A stretch of DNA of 64,000 bases from Oxalobacteraceae bacterium OTU3CAMAD1. Lineage in GTDB: Bacteria; Pseudomonadota; Gammaproteobacteria; Burkholderiales; Burkholderiaceae_D. Of this stretch, positions 21,921 to 32,577 are shown piece after piece. The stretch is taken from positions 4,092,001 through 4,156,000 of the forward strand of contig CP099650.1 of assembly GCA_024123915.1 (NCBI GenBank), in the 5' to 3' direction. Both the position numbers and the translations under genes were made by a program. Each line of letters opens with the position of its first letter. The first letter of the stretch is position 1. The notes beneath the pieces are model-generated. The model saw only the letters and a list, made by a program, of their open reading frames with translations. It made no database searches and was not told the origin of the DNA.

Positions 21921-23186
21921 CTACTTGTCGGACTTGAGGAACAGCTCGCTGTCCGGGGCGAAGTTGGCGTACAGCGGCAGCAGCGCGCCGCCGATGGCGC
22001 GCGCGTCCGAGCCGATGGTGCCGCCCAGTACCGACGGGCGCGACACGCCTTCCCAGCTGTAGTAGCCCAGCGCGGTCTCCACCTGCGGCAACAGTTCGTC
22101 GAGCAGGCTGCGCTCGCACGAGCCGTCGATGATCACGCTGTCGAGGTCGAGCAGGCAGGCGGCGCTGTTGATGGTCAATGCGATGGCGCGCGCGGCGTGG
22201 TCCAGCCACGCCATCGTGTGCGGACGCCACGGTTCGCGCAGCGCGCGGCCGTCGAAAGAGGCCGCCTCGTCCAGCCCGGCGGCAATGAACGATCGCTCCA
22301 GGCTGAACAGGGAGGCGTCGCTTAACAATTGCGCCGGCTGCGCGGTGTCGCCGCGCCGCGCCAGCCCGAGCGGGATCGAGCCGATGGCGCCGGCGTTGCC
22401 GTGCAGGCCGCCGCGCAGGTTGCTGTCGATGACCAGGCCGCCGCCGATAAAAGTGTCGACGTACACGTACAGGAAACTCTTGATGCTGCGGCCCCGGCCG
22501 GCGACCAGTTCGGCCACGCAGGCGGCGGCGGTGTCCTTGACGAATTGCACCGGCAGCCCGGTCATCGCCTGCACCCGCTCGCGGATGTCGATGCAGTTCC
22601 ATTTTTCCGCCTGCTCGGGGGCGATGCCGAGCAGCTTCTGCCAGCCGCCGAGGGCCAGCGGGGCGGCGATGCCGATGCCGCTCAGGCGCTTGGCGCGCGC
22701 CGGGCCGAGCCGCTCGTGGATCAGCGCCAGCTGCTTTTCGATTTCGACGAACAGCGTGTCGGGATCGGGAAAGGTGTACGACAGCGACGAGCGCTCGCGC
22801 GTCTTGCCAACGAAATCGATGAGCAGCACGTCCAGGCTGCGCCGCGCGATCTTGATGCCGATCGAGAAGGCGCCGTCCGGATCGAGCGCGATCGGCACCG
22901 ACGGTTGCCCGACCTTGCCGCGCAGCGCTTCGCGCTTGAGCACCAAGCCCTCCTCGAGCAAGCGGTTGATGATCAGCGAGATGGTCTGCGTGCTCAGGTT
23001 GGTCTGCCTGGCCAGATCGGCTTTCGGCATCGGGCCGTGCAGGCGGATGGTTTGCAGCACGACCCGTTCGTTGAACTGGCTCATGCCGATCTGGTTGGAG
23101 CCGCGCGGACGCAGCCGCCGGATGTCATCCTCGGTCGGCGCTGCGCCGGGATCTGTCTCTGTTTGTAATTTTTTATTGTTTGGCAT
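21921..23186 (-). CDS. ROK-family transcriptional repressor (NagC/XylR-like)
   Basis: A 421-residue regulator. A winged helix-turn-helix (about residues 38-95; FNERVVLQTIRLHGPMPKADLARQT then STQTISLIINRLLEEGLV) precedes a ROK sugar-kinase-like domain (about 105-410). The usual ROK zinc-binding cysteine cluster is not obvious: the corresponding region reads IGGGLVIDSNLRGGLHGNAGAIGSIPLG, keeping the GNAGxIG glycines. It ends the importer operon, seven bases after the mutarotase gene, and so is likely an autoregulated local repressor. Two strong palindromes upstream of the importer are its candidate sites. The inducer would be the transported sugar or its phosphate. Confidence 0.92.
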   Translation of the reverse strand: MPNNKKLQTETDPGAAPTEDDIRRLRPRGSNQIGMSQFNERVVLQTIRLHGPMPKADLARQTNLSTQTISLIINRLLEEGLVLKREALRGKVGQPSVPIALDPDGAFSIGIKIARRSLDVLLIDFVGKTRERSSLSYTFPDPDTLFVEIEKQLALIHERLGPARAKRLSGIGIAAPLALGGWQKLLGIAPEQAEKWNCIDIRERVQAMTGLPVQFVKDTAAACVAELVAGRGRSIKSFLYVYVDTFIGGGLVIDSNLRGGLHGNAGAIGSIPLGLARRGDTAQPAQLLSDASLFSLERSFIAAGLDEAASFDGRALREPWRPHTMAWLDHAARAIALTINSAACLLDLDSVIIDGSCERSLLDELLPQVETALGYYSWEGVSRPSVLGGTIGSDARAIGGALLPLYANFAPDSELFLKSDK

Positions 23187-23193
23187 TATTTAA

Positions 23194-23638
23194 TTATGCC
23201 AGAGCGGCATCGATAACGCCCTTCTTAAAAATGAAGTTGGCATACGGTTGCGCCTCGCCGGTTTGGACGATGGCGTAGGCGCGGCCGACCCGGTCGTAGA
23301 AGGCGAAACGCTCGACCGCCGCGCATTGTCCGGGCGCGGCCGAGGCCAGTTCGCCGGCCAGCGCGATGACCGAGCGCTGCACATCGGACGCGTAGCCCTC
23401 GGGCGTGTGCTCGACCTTCATGTAGGCGACCGGTTGCTCCACCGACTGGTCCAGCGGGAACACCGACAGCACCGCCGTGCAAGCGCGGCGCAGGTCGATG
23501 CCGGGCATGCGGATGACGGGTTTGCCACGGCCCAGCGACGCGGCCGTGAAGTTGGCGTCCACCACCACGATCTCGTCGCCGTGCCCCATCTCGCACAACA
23601 CCTTCAGCAGCTCGGGCGTGAGCGCGGCATCGATTCCT

Positions 23639-23652
<14 letters not shown>
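23194..23652 (-). CDS. RbsD/FucU-family sugar mutarotase
   Basis: A 152-residue cytoplasmic protein with the family start [33 protein letters not shown], including the histidine that acts in anomer interconversion (MGHGD). The C-terminal YAIVQTGEAQPYANFIFKKG carries the usual sugar-contacting tyrosine and lysine. Two ATGs six bases apart can start it; the second, giving MLKG, fits the family best. The gene overlaps the ATPase gene by 14 bases. FucU-type members convert alpha and beta anomers of L-fucose or related sugars, RbsD members convert pyran and furan forms of ribose. Here it would prepare the imported sugar for its kinase. Confidence 0.93.
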
Positions 23653-24433
<781 letters not shown>

Positions 24434-24438
24434 GATGA

Positions 24439-25446
24439 TTAACCCTTCTTGTGGGTGAGTTGGTCGGTGGCCACAGCCAGGATCACGAGCACGCCCGTAA
24501 CCAGTACCTGATACACCGAGGGCACGCCCATCAGCGTCAAACCATTGCGGAACACGCCCACGATCAACACGCCGATCAAGGTGCCGACGATCGAGCCGCG
24601 TCCGCCGAACAGGCTGGTGCCGCCGATGACGACGGCGGTGATGCTGTCGAGGTTATCGGTGGCGCCGGCCTGCGGATCGCCGACGCCCATGCGGGCCACC
24701 GACAACATCGAGGCGATGCCATAGAACAGGCCCGCCGCCATGTACACGCCCAGCATGACTTTGCCGGTGGCGATGCCGGTGAGCCGCGCCGACTCGGGGT
24801 TGTTGCCGACCGCGTAGACGTGACGTCCGGGCGCCGTGTCGCGCAGGAACAGCCAGGTCACGACATACAACGCGATCATCAGCACGGTGCCGTAGGTGAT
24901 CGAGGTCTGCCCGAGCTGGAAGGTATTCCCGAAGAACATCATCGAGTCCGGCACGTCGGTGACGGTTTGCGCGCCCGAGTAAATCTGCGTCAGCGCGAAG
25001 GCGATGTTCATCGTACCCAGGGTGACGATGAAGGCGGGCAGTTTGATCCGCGTCACCAGCGCGCCGTTGAGCGCGCCGAAGGCCGTGCAAACGGCGATGC
25101 CGCAGGCGATGGCGACATAGGGATCGATGCCCATGTCGACGGCGAACTTGCTCATCACGACCGAGCCGAGCGCCATCACCATGCCGCACGACAGGTCGAT
25201 GCCGGCGGTGAGCACGATCAGGGTTTGTCCGAGGGCGATGACGCCGACGATCATCACCTGTTGCAGGATCAGCGAGAAGTTCTGGCCGCTCAGGAAACGC
25301 TCCGATTGCGAGGCGAAAAACAGCGAGGCGACCACCAGGGCGATGAACGGCCCCAGCGTGGAGACGGGTGGCAGGCGGTCGAGCAGGCGGGCGTTCATGG
25401 CGGCGTCCTTGGTGAGGGGCAGCGAGCCCTGCAGGGGAGTATTCAT
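24439..25446 (-). CDS. frcC: Sugar ABC transporter permease (FrcC/RbsC-like)
   Basis: A 335-residue inner-membrane protein with about eight to ten hydrophobic segments and the RbsC-family signatures GVIALGQTLIVLTAGIDLSCG, LPAFIVTLGTMNIAFALTQIYSG and ARMGVGDPQAGATDNLDSITAVVIGGTSLFGGRGSIVGTLIG. It forms the homodimeric channel of the Frc-type importer. The operon order binding protein, permease, ATPase, mutarotase, ROK regulator is compact (29, 5, overlap and 7 bases). An internal ATG at 25398 (MNARLLDRLPP) is a possible alternative start, since the first 16 residues are not typical. Confidence 0.92.
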   Translation of the reverse strand: MNTPLQGSLPLTKDAAMNARLLDRLPPVSTLGPFIALVVASLFFASQSERFLSGQNFSLILQQVMIVGVIALGQTLIVLTAGIDLSCGMVMALGSVVMSKFAVDMGIDPYVAIACGIAVCTAFGALNGALVTRIKLPAFIVTLGTMNIAFALTQIYSGAQTVTDVPDSMMFFGNTFQLGQTSITYGTVLMIALYVVTWLFLRDTAPGRHVYAVGNNPESARLTGIATGKVMLGVYMAAGLFYGIASMLSVARMGVGDPQAGATDNLDSITAVVIGGTSLFGGRGSIVGTLIGVLIVGVFRNGLTLMGVPSVYQVLVTGVLVILAVATDQLTHKKG

Positions 25447-25475
25447 GGTCGTTATTCCTCTTTCGTTATTCCTTT

Positions 25476-26441
25476 TTATTTCCGGCCCCAGCAGGCGTCG
25501 AGGCCGGCCTGGGTGTCTTTGCTGTCCACGCCCGCGAGCGGCTTGTCGGTGATGAGCGTGACGCCGGTGTCGACATAGCCGCTGGCCTTCTTGCCGGTCT
25601 TGGCGTACGCCAGGCCCGCCTCGACGCCGAGCGCCGCCATCTTCAGCGGGTATTGCTGGGCCGTGGCGGCGATCTTGCCGCTCTTGACGTCGCGCACGCC
25701 GGTGCAGCCGCCGTCAACCGACACCAGCAGCACGCCCTTGTCCTTGCCGGCCGCCTTGAGCGCCTTGAACGCGCCGGCGGCGGCCGGTTCGTTGATGGCG
25801 TAGACCAGATTGATGCCGGGATTCTTTTGCAGGCAGTTTTCCATCGCGGTCTGGCCCTTGGCCTGGTCGCCGTAGCTGTCCTGCATGCAGACGATGCTGG
25901 CGTCGCCTTTCTTGATGCCGAAGCCTTCCAGGAAGCCGGCCAGGCGCTGGATGCCGACCGGGTGGCCGGGGAACAGGTCGAGCGCGGCGATCTTGACCGG
26001 CTTGTCGGCGAAGGCGGCCTTGGCATAGCGGCCGATCAGCACGCCAGCCTTGTGGTTGTCGGTGCTGAAGAGGGCGTCCGCCGCGTCCATCGGCTCGGTC
26101 GGGCTGTCCATGGCGATCACCATCACGCCCTTGTCGCGCGCTTTTTTGATCGACGGCACGATCGCCTTGGCGTCGCTCGGAGTGATGAGGATGGTCTTGG
26201 CGCCGGCCGCGATCATGTTCTCGATGGCGGTCACCTGGCCGGCGTTGTCGCCGTCGGATTTGCCGGCGCCGGTCAGCAGCTTGGCGCCGCCGGCCTGGGC
26301 CGCTTGTTGCGCGCCTTCCTTCATCTTGACGAAGAAGGGGTTGATTTCGGTCTTGGTGATCAGACCGATCACGGGCTGTTCCGCAGCCATGGCCGTGACG
26401 GTGCCGAGCGCGCTCAGCGCCAGGAAATATTTCAATCTCAT
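25476..26441 (-). CDS. frcB: Sugar ABC transporter periplasmic binding protein (FrcB-like)
   Basis: A 321-residue exported protein with a signal peptide ending at residue 19 (MAA) and a type-I periplasmic-binding (Peripla_BP_4) fold. Characteristic strands are IGLITKTEINPFFVKMKEGAQQAA, MIAAGAKTILITPSDAKAI, GVMVIAMDSPTEP and DLFPGHPVGIQRLAGFLEG. Aromatic and charged residues at these points bind pyranose or furanose sugars. The pattern agrees with FrcB-type fructose/mannose/ribose-binding proteins rather than with ribose-only RbsB. It is the first gene of the importer operon and is divergent from the sugar kinase gene, with a shared 208-base control region. Confidence 0.92.
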   Translation of the reverse strand: MRLKYFLALSALGTVTAMAAEQPVIGLITKTEINPFFVKMKEGAQQAAQAGGAKLLTGAGKSDGDNAGQVTAIENMIAAGAKTILITPSDAKAIVPSIKKARDKGVMVIAMDSPTEPMDAADALFSTDNHKAGVLIGRYAKAAFADKPVKIAALDLFPGHPVGIQRLAGFLEGFGIKKGDASIVCMQDSYGDQAKGQTAMENCLQKNPGINLVYAINEPAAAGAFKALKAAGKDKGVLLVSVDGGCTGVRDVKSGKIAATAQQYPLKMAALGVEAGLAYAKTGKKASGYVDTGVTLITDKPLAGVDSKDTQAGLDACWGRK

Positions 26442-26492
26442 GCGGTGTCTCCTCTGATTTTCTGGGTGGCCACGCCTGTCGGCGGGGCGTGA

Positions 26493-26525
26493 TTCGGTAG
26501 GAAGTGATAACGCTTTACTACCGAA
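26493..26525. promoter_or_regulatory. Palindromic operator 1 in the frcB-frcK divergent region
   Basis: Two 11-base arms, TTCGGTAGGAA at 26493-26503 and TTACTACCGAA at 26515-26525, are inverted with one mismatch; the outer eight bases are perfect. The centre includes GATAACGC. It lies 52 bases upstream of the frcB-like start. The symmetry suits a dimeric repressor, most likely the ROK regulator of this operon. Confidence 0.65.
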
Positions 26526-26549
26526 CCGATTAGGAATATATTCGCAACA

Positions 26550-26578
26550 AATTAATAAATCAAGTTGTTTTATTAATT
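26550..26578. promoter_or_regulatory. Palindromic operator 2 in the frcB-frcK divergent region
   Basis: Perfect 10-base arms AATTAATAAA (26550-26559) and TTTATTAATT (26569-26578) are separated by nine bases. AT-rich palindromes of this kind are typical of ROK regulators such as NagC, Mlc and XylR. It lies 72 bases before the kinase start, 25 bases from palindrome 1, so both divergent promoters could be covered. Confidence 0.65.
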
Positions 26579-26649
26579 AAGCGGCCGGCCGAATACGCGT
26601 TATCTGGCGTGCCGGCTAGAGTAGTTTTCCCAATGCAACTTACGAGGAC

Positions 26650-27597
26650 ATGATGATCGCAACCTTAGGCGAGGCCTTGGTGGACATGATCGAACAACCC
26701 GACGGACGCTTCCAGGCATGCCTGGGCGGCTCCGTGTTCAACTCCGCCATCGGGCTGGCGCGGCAGGGCGTACCGACCGCTTATCTCAACCCGCTGTCGA
26801 CGGACAAATTCGGCGGCAGGTTCGCCGCGCTGCTGGCGGCGAGCGACGTTTTGCCGGCCGCGCCCGCGCCCAGCGCCCGACCGACCTCGCTCGCCATCGT
26901 CAGCATCGACGCCAACGGCGCGCCGACCTACGCCTTCCACCGCGAGCGGGTGGCCGATCGCGACATCAGCGCCGCCTCGCTGATCGACAGCTTCCCGCTG
27001 CAAATGACACTGCTGCACACCGGGGGACTGGCGCTGGTGCCGGAGGATGGCGACACACTGCTGCCGGCGCTGCGGGCCGCCGCCGAACGCGGCGCGTTGA
27101 TCTCGATCGACGCCAACCTGCGGCCGCTGGTGGCCGACGATTTGCCACGCTACCTGGGCGCCGTCAGGCAAGCGCTGAAGCTGGCGCACATCGTCAAGGT
27201 CAGCGACGAGGATCTTGCGTATCTGGGCCTGGATGCCGCGAATCTGGAGGAAGTCGCCAACGCGTTGTTCCATGAATCGTCGGCGCAGTTGATCGCCGTG
27301 ACGCGCGGCGGACACGCGGCCGCCCTGATGTCGCGCGTACACCGCATTGAACAGCCGACGCCAGCCGGCCTGGCACTGGTCGACACCGTGGGCGCGGGCG
27401 ACTGCTTCCAGGCCGGCCTGATCGCCTGTCTGTACAAAGCGGGCGCGTTGAGCGGCGCGGCGGCCCTGCAAGAACTCGACGAGGAAACCCTGCGCGGCGC
27501 GCTCAAGCACGCCATTTGCGCCGCCAGCGTCAACGTCACGCGCGCCGGATGCGACCCGGCGACGTGGGACGAAACTGTGCAATTCGGCGCCGACTGA
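26650..27597 (+). CDS. frcK: PfkB-family sugar kinase (fructokinase-like)
   Basis: A 315-residue cytoplasmic kinase of the ribokinase family. The N-terminal substrate region reads IATLGEALVDMIEQPDGRFQACLGGSVFNSAIGLARQG. The C-terminal PfkB signature is DTVGAGDCFQAGLIA, whose GAGD aspartate is the catalytic base, and an ATP-contacting VTRGGHAA precedes it. Members phosphorylate fructose, ribose or related sugars. Position opposite a Frc-type importer makes fructokinase or a similar function most likely. The ATG pair at 26650/26653 follows ACGAGGACATG. It is probably co-regulated with the importer through the palindromes between them. Confidence 0.9.
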   Translation: MMIATLGEALVDMIEQPDGRFQACLGGSVFNSAIGLARQGVPTAYLNPLSTDKFGGRFAALLAASDVLPAAPAPSARPTSLAIVSIDANGAPTYAFHRERVADRDISAASLIDSFPLQMTLLHTGGLALVPEDGDTLLPALRAAAERGALISIDANLRPLVADDLPRYLGAVRQALKLAHIVKVSDEDLAYLGLDAANLEEVANALFHESSAQLIAVTRGGHAAALMSRVHRIEQPTPAGLALVDTVGAGDCFQAGLIACLYKAGALSGAAALQELDEETLRGALKHAICAASVNVTRAGCDPATWDETVQFGAD

Positions 27598-27603
27598 CGG
27601 AGA

Positions 27604-27702
27604 CACGTAGGGCGGATTAGGCGGAACGCCGTAATCGGCCAATGCATGAGCCGCCGACGACGCATAGATGGCCGATTACGCTGCGCTAATCCGCCCTACG
27701 TG
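27604..27702. repeat. Palindromic REP-like element, copy 2 (inverted relative to copy 1)
   Basis: The same perfect 17-base terminal inverted repeat as at 1660-1757 bounds 99 bases six bases after the sugar kinase stop. The inner sequence is the reverse of copy 1: GCGGAACGCCGTAATCGGCC follows the left end here, whereas its complement precedes the right end there. The inner loop differs at several bases, so the copies have diverged. Its position directly after a stop codon would let it act as a transcription terminator or 3' mRNA stabiliser for the kinase gene. Confidence 0.85.
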
Positions 27703-27859
27703 GTTCGTGATTTAACTGACCAACCAAAAATGGCCTTCAGTGCGCCAGGGGAGCCCTACGCCCAAATTTCAATAGCAAAGCTGTATCCGGCATGGACGCG
27801 CCAAACACAACTAAAACAAACAACAACAGACACGACAACAAACACTGGAGACCAGACAA

Positions 27860-29203
27860 ATGAAAAATATCATGCACCTCTTCACACCCAAATTCCCGCT
27901 GATGCAAACGGCGCTGGCCGCCGGCGCCATGGCGTGCTGCCTGCCGGCGGCCGCGCTCGACTATCAGGGCTACTTCCGCGCGCTGGCCGGGTCCAACTCC
28001 TCCCACGGCGGCGCCAGCTGCTTTCAGCTTGCCGGCGCGCTGGCCAAGTACCGCCTCGGCAACGAGTGCGAGGTCTACGGCGAGTTCTGGCTGGGCCAGC
28101 AAGTAGGCAAGGTTGCCGACGATGGCGCCGTCTTTAACGCCAACATCATGCTGTCCTACTACAGCCCGAACGCGTCATCGAAGTCCGACGCCGACCTGCC
28201 GCAGATTTACGTGCAAGGCGACAAAATCCCCGAACTTAACGGCGGCAGCGTATGGCTGGGCCGCAAGTACTACAAACGCGAAGGCCTGGGCGCCAACGAC
28301 TTTATCTACTGGAGCGGCCGGGGCTTCGGCGGCGGCGTTCAGGACGTCCCGGTGGTGGGCGATCTGAAGTTCAGCTATGCCTTGCTGCGCAAGGACAATC
28401 TGGTAGCCACCACCAGCGGCTTGCTGCCGGCGACGGGCGCGCTGGCCGACAACGGCAGCAACTCGGCCACCCGTCACGACTTTCAACTGCGCGGCATTCC
28501 CACCAATAGCGGCGGCGCTTTGGAGCTGGGCATGAGCTTTATCGTCAAGGACGCCAAGGGCAACGCCGAGCAGTCGGCCGAACGTCTGCACTCCGGCTAC
28601 GGGGTCACGGTGCAGCACCGGCAGTCCGGCATCAACGGCGACGGTGAGAATAAGTTCGCGCTTCAATACGGCAAGGGGCCGGGCACCGGCGGCGCCGACC
28701 AGGCCATCGGCGCGATCGGCAACCTGGGCGACGACAAGAACATCAGCCGCCTGCGGGTGGTCGAAGGCTTGTACACGCAGTTCACCCCGCGTTGGGGCGC
28801 CGAGCTGGTGGCGATCTACCAGAAGGACAAGGGTTTCACGGCCGACCGCACCGTGTTGGGCGTGGCCGAGAACAAGGTCTGGACCAGCCTGGGCGGACGT
28901 CTGGTCTACGGCATCTCCCGGCGCTTCAAGATCGCCACGGACGTGGGCGTGGACACCATCCGTCCGGACGACGGCCCCACGCGCAGGATGACCAAGTTCA
29001 CAATCGCCCCGACCATTTCATCCGGGCCCGGCCTGAACGCGCGGCCCGACCTGCGCCTGTTCTACACCTACGCCAAGTGGAACGACGCCGCGCGGCTGGC
29101 CGCCGACAGCGCCGCGCCGGGCAGCGCGCTGTCGTCGACCGGCGCGTTCGGCGTGGCCAAATCGGGGTCGATGATCGGCGTGCAGGCAGACGTCTGCTTC
29201 TAA
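27860..29203 (+). CDS. LamB-type carbohydrate porin (maltoporin family)
   Basis: A 447-residue outer-membrane protein. A signal peptide of about 37 residues is followed by the LamB start LDYQGYFRALAGSNSSHGGASCFQL, two early cysteines (in ASCFQL and NECEVYGEF), a KYYKREGLGANDFIYWSG region and a beta-rich body ending in aromatic VCF. LamB proteins form trimeric 18-stranded channels with a greasy slide for linear sugars. It lies after the Frc-type importer and kinase and is likely the outer-membrane entry route for the same sugar or for oligosaccharides released by the mannanase, which is inference. The 157 bases before it, rich in AAACAACAAC, hold no clear promoter. Confidence 0.92.
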   Translation: MKNIMHLFTPKFPLMQTALAAGAMACCLPAAALDYQGYFRALAGSNSSHGGASCFQLAGALAKYRLGNECEVYGEFWLGQQVGKVADDGAVFNANIMLSYYSPNASSKSDADLPQIYVQGDKIPELNGGSVWLGRKYYKREGLGANDFIYWSGRGFGGGVQDVPVVGDLKFSYALLRKDNLVATTSGLLPATGALADNGSNSATRHDFQLRGIPTNSGGALELGMSFIVKDAKGNAEQSAERLHSGYGVTVQHRQSGINGDGENKFALQYGKGPGTGGADQAIGAIGNLGDDKNISRLRVVEGLYTQFTPRWGAELVAIYQKDKGFTADRTVLGVAENKVWTSLGGRLVYGISRRFKIATDVGVDTIRPDDGPTRRMTKFTIAPTISSGPGLNARPDLRLFYTYAKWNDAARLAADSAAPGSALSSTGAFGVAKSGSMIGVQADVCF

Positions 29204-29232
29204 GCGGGGGGTATCACTGGCAGCAAACGGAG

Positions 29233-30628
29233 CTACTTCTTTCGCGGTAGCCAAACGCTGAAGAGCGCTCCGCCTTGCGCCTGGTTCGCCATCTCGATTT
29301 TGCCGCCGTAAGCGCGGAGGATGGCCTGGCACAGGGCTAGCCCCAGGCCGACGCCGTCGATGCCGTCCGCCCGCGCGCCGTCGCCGCGAAAGAATCGATC
29401 GAACAGAAACGGCAGCTCGTCATCGCCGATGCCGGGGCCCTGGTCGGCCACGGTCAACACCGTTCCGTTGGCGCCATCGGCGAGGCGCACATCGATGCGG
29501 CCGCCCGCCGGCGAGAATTTGATGGCGTTGTCGAGTATGTTGCGCAGCACGAGGCCGAGCGGCGCGCCGTCGACGTCCATGGCCTGCGGCAGGTCGTCGC
29601 TCAGCGCGATGGCGATGCCGCGTTCGCGCGCCTGCGGCGCCAGGCGCTCGATAGTGTCGCGCGCCAGCCCGGCCAGCGACACGAGGACGGCCGATCCCCG
29701 TTCCTGGCCGGCGTCGATCCTGGCCAGCATCAGCAACTCCTCCACCAATGTGGTCAGGCGTTCGACTTCCTCCAGGCAGGAGCGCAAGGCGGTGACGTAG
29801 TCGCCGCTCTCGCGAGGGCGGCGCAGCGTGATTTCGATCTCGGCGCGCAGGCGTGATAAAGGAGAGCGCAATTCGTGCGAGGCGTCGGCCGTGAAGCGCC
29901 GTTGCGTGTCGAACGCGTGCTCGATCCGTTCCAGCATCGCGTTCAGGGTCTGGACCAACTGGCCGATCTCGTCGTCGTCGCCCGGATGCGGCAGGCGCCG
30001 GTGCAGGTTGCCGTCCTCGATCTCGCGCGCCTGGTCGACGATATTCTCGATGGCGACGAACAGTTTGCTGGAGAGGCGGGCGCCGGCCCAGCCCAGGGCC
30101 GCGAGCAAGGCCGCCGCCATCAAGGCAAACAGCAGGGCGGCCGAGCGCAGGATCTGGTTGACGTCGTCCAGCGAGCCGGCCACCTGCACGGCGTAGTGCT
30201 GGCCCCGCACCTGCGTTGGCAGCGAGACCATGCGCAGCGGTTCCTCGCTGGTGTCGGGCAGCGTTTCGAACACGGTCTTGCCGGCGGCGAGACGCTCCAC
30301 CAGATGCGGAAACACGGGCAGGGTTTCCGAGCCCAGATTGGCGCTGCGGGCGACTACGCGGCCCTGGCCGTCGATGATCTGGACCAGGCGGTCGAGCCGC
30401 GTCAGCGAGGGCGGGGCGCTGCCGGCCGGCGCCTCGTGGACGTGGATAGGCAACGCAGCGCCGTCGCCGTCGGCCAGCATCGCCACTTCGGCTTCGGCCA
30501 GGGCCAGCAGCGCGCCGTCCAGTTGCCGGTTGACGGAGCGCGACATCATCCACCAGCCGGCGCCCGCCGTGGCGCCGACGGCGACCAGGATCGCCAGCAT
30601 GTGCAGCAGCACCAGCCGCCGGCGCATG

Positions 30629-30636
<8 letters not shown>
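29233..30636 (-). CDS. Sensor histidine kinase (OmpR-system partner)
   Basis: A 467-residue inner-membrane kinase. Membrane helix 1 (residues 7-30), a periplasmic sensor of about 130 residues, helix 2 (about 165-185), HAMP, HisKA with the phosphohistidine in DASHELRSPLSRL, and HATPase with N-box NILDNAIKFSP, DQGPGIG and GVGLGLALCQAILRAYGG are present. This is the CusS/QseC-like layout. The start ATG at 30636 overlaps the regulator gene by eight bases, and a second ATG nine bases later (MRRRL) is possible. It pairs with the regulator and, from position, probably senses periplasmic metal and controls the divergent RND efflux operon. Confidence 0.93.
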
Positions 30637-31321
<685 letters not shown>

Positions 31322-31370
31322 GAAACGTCCTCGACAAGAGCCGGAGTATAGCAGCGTTGCCGGTGGGCTT

Positions 31371-31390
31371 TCCTGAAGAAGAATTCAGGA
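31371..31390. promoter_or_regulatory. Inverted repeat between the two-component and RND efflux operons
   Basis: Arms TCCTGAA and TTCAGGA surround GAAGAA at 31371-31390. It lies 50 bases upstream of the regulator gene and 48 bases upstream of the membrane-fusion gene. OmpR-type metal regulators usually bind such inverted or direct repeats between divergent operons. A GGGAGAAC ribosome site for the fusion protein is at 31429-31436. Confidence 0.55.
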
Positions 31391-31437
31391 TGCGGTGCAG
31401 CAAAATTTAATACCATCCCGGCCCAAGGGAGAACAAT

Positions 31438-32577
31438 ATGAAGAAACCATCACTGCACAAAGCAATCCTGCCAGGCCTGCTGGGCCTGGCCGCGTTCGGT
31501 CTGACCGGTTGGGGGCTGCTTGGCCTGCACGCCAAGGAAACGCCGCCGGAAGCCGCCACGCCCGTCCTCGTACATGACGGCGATGCGCTGCTGATACCGG
31601 AAAAATCCCCGCTGAGAAAATCGCTGCTGGTGGCGCCGGTGGAGGAGCAAAGCGTGGCGATGCCGTTCACGCTGCCCGCCGTGGTGGAAGCCGATCCGGC
31701 GCGCCTGGTCAAGGTGATGCCGCCGCTGGCAGGCCGCATTGTCCGCCTGAATAAGCAGCTGGGAGACCAGGTCAAGGCCGGCGACGTACTGTTCGTCATG
31801 GACTCGCCCGATTTCGCCCAGGCCAACGCCGACGCGGCCAAGGCGCGCGCCGCGTTGACCCTGGCCTCCCACGGCTTGGAGCGACAGCGTGAACTCGACA
31901 AGTCGGACCTCGCCGTCCGCCGAGACCTGGAACAGGCGCAGAGCGATTTCGCGCAGGCGTCCAGCGAGGCGGCGCGCGCCGACGCCCGCCTGCGCCAGAC
32001 CGGCGCCCGTGCCGGCGCCAACGCGGATGGCAAGCTGGCGGTGCGTTCGCCCATCGCCGGCCGTGTGGTGGAACTGGCCGCCGCCGAAGGGGCCTACTGG
32101 AACGACGCCACCGCGCCATTGATGACGGTGGCCGACCTGTCGCGTGTCTTCGTCAGCGCCAACGCGCAGGAGAAGGACCTTGCGCGGTTGTATGTGGGCC
32201 AGCAGGCCAGCGTGAAGCTGGACGCCTATCCCGCGCCACTTACGGGCCAGGTGCGCTATGTCGGCGACCTGCTTGATGCCGATACCCGCACGGTCAAGGT
32301 GCGCCTGCCGTTCGAGAATCGCGATGGCCGCCTCAAACCGGGCATGTTCGCCGAGGCCACGCTGTCGTCTCAGCCGCACCAGGGCATCCTGGTGCCGATG
32401 GCGGCGGTGATCCAGGGCGGCTTCACCAGCCGGGCTTTCGTCGAGGTGGCCCCATGGCGCTTTGCACCGCGCGAGGTTAAGCTGGGCGTCCAGATCGGCC
32501 AGCAAATCGAGGTGCTGGGCGGCCTGAAGGCGGGCGAGCGCATCGTCGTCAAGGATGGAGTGCTGCTCAATGATTGA
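31438..32577 (+). CDS. RND efflux periplasmic adaptor (CzcB-like)
   Basis: A 379-residue membrane-fusion protein. An N-terminal hydrophobic anchor (about residues 8-28) leads into the lipoyl/barrel half-motifs VMPPLAGRIVRLNKQLGDQVKAGDVLFVMDSPDF and KLAVRSPIAGRVVELAAAEGAYW on either side of a coiled coil (about 125-190), then beta-barrel and membrane-proximal domains. It bridges the RND pump and the outer-membrane channel. The gene overlaps the pump gene by eight bases. No His-rich N-terminal metal-binding tail is present. The pump type indicates a heavy-metal system, exact ion unknown. Confidence 0.92.
   Translation: MKKPSLHKAILPGLLGLAAFGLTGWGLLGLHAKETPPEAATPVLVHDGDALLIPEKSPLRKSLLVAPVEEQSVAMPFTLPAVVEADPARLVKVMPPLAGRIVRLNKQLGDQVKAGDVLFVMDSPDFAQANADAAKARAALTLASHGLERQRELDKSDLAVRRDLEQAQSDFAQASSEAARADARLRQTGARAGANADGKLAVRSPIAGRVVELAAAEGAYWNDATAPLMTVADLSRVFVSANAQEKDLARLYVGQQASVKLDAYPAPLTGQVRYVGDLLDADTRTVKVRLPFENRDGRLKPGMFAEATLSSQPHQGILVPMAAVIQGGFTSRAFVEVAPWRFAPREVKLGVQIGQQIEVLGGLKAGERIVVKDGVLLND

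Noticed and set aside
31396..31425. Riboswitch or metal-sensing leader before the efflux operon
   Set aside because: The leader is too short and shows only the one inverted repeat. A protein-binding site is the simpler reading.
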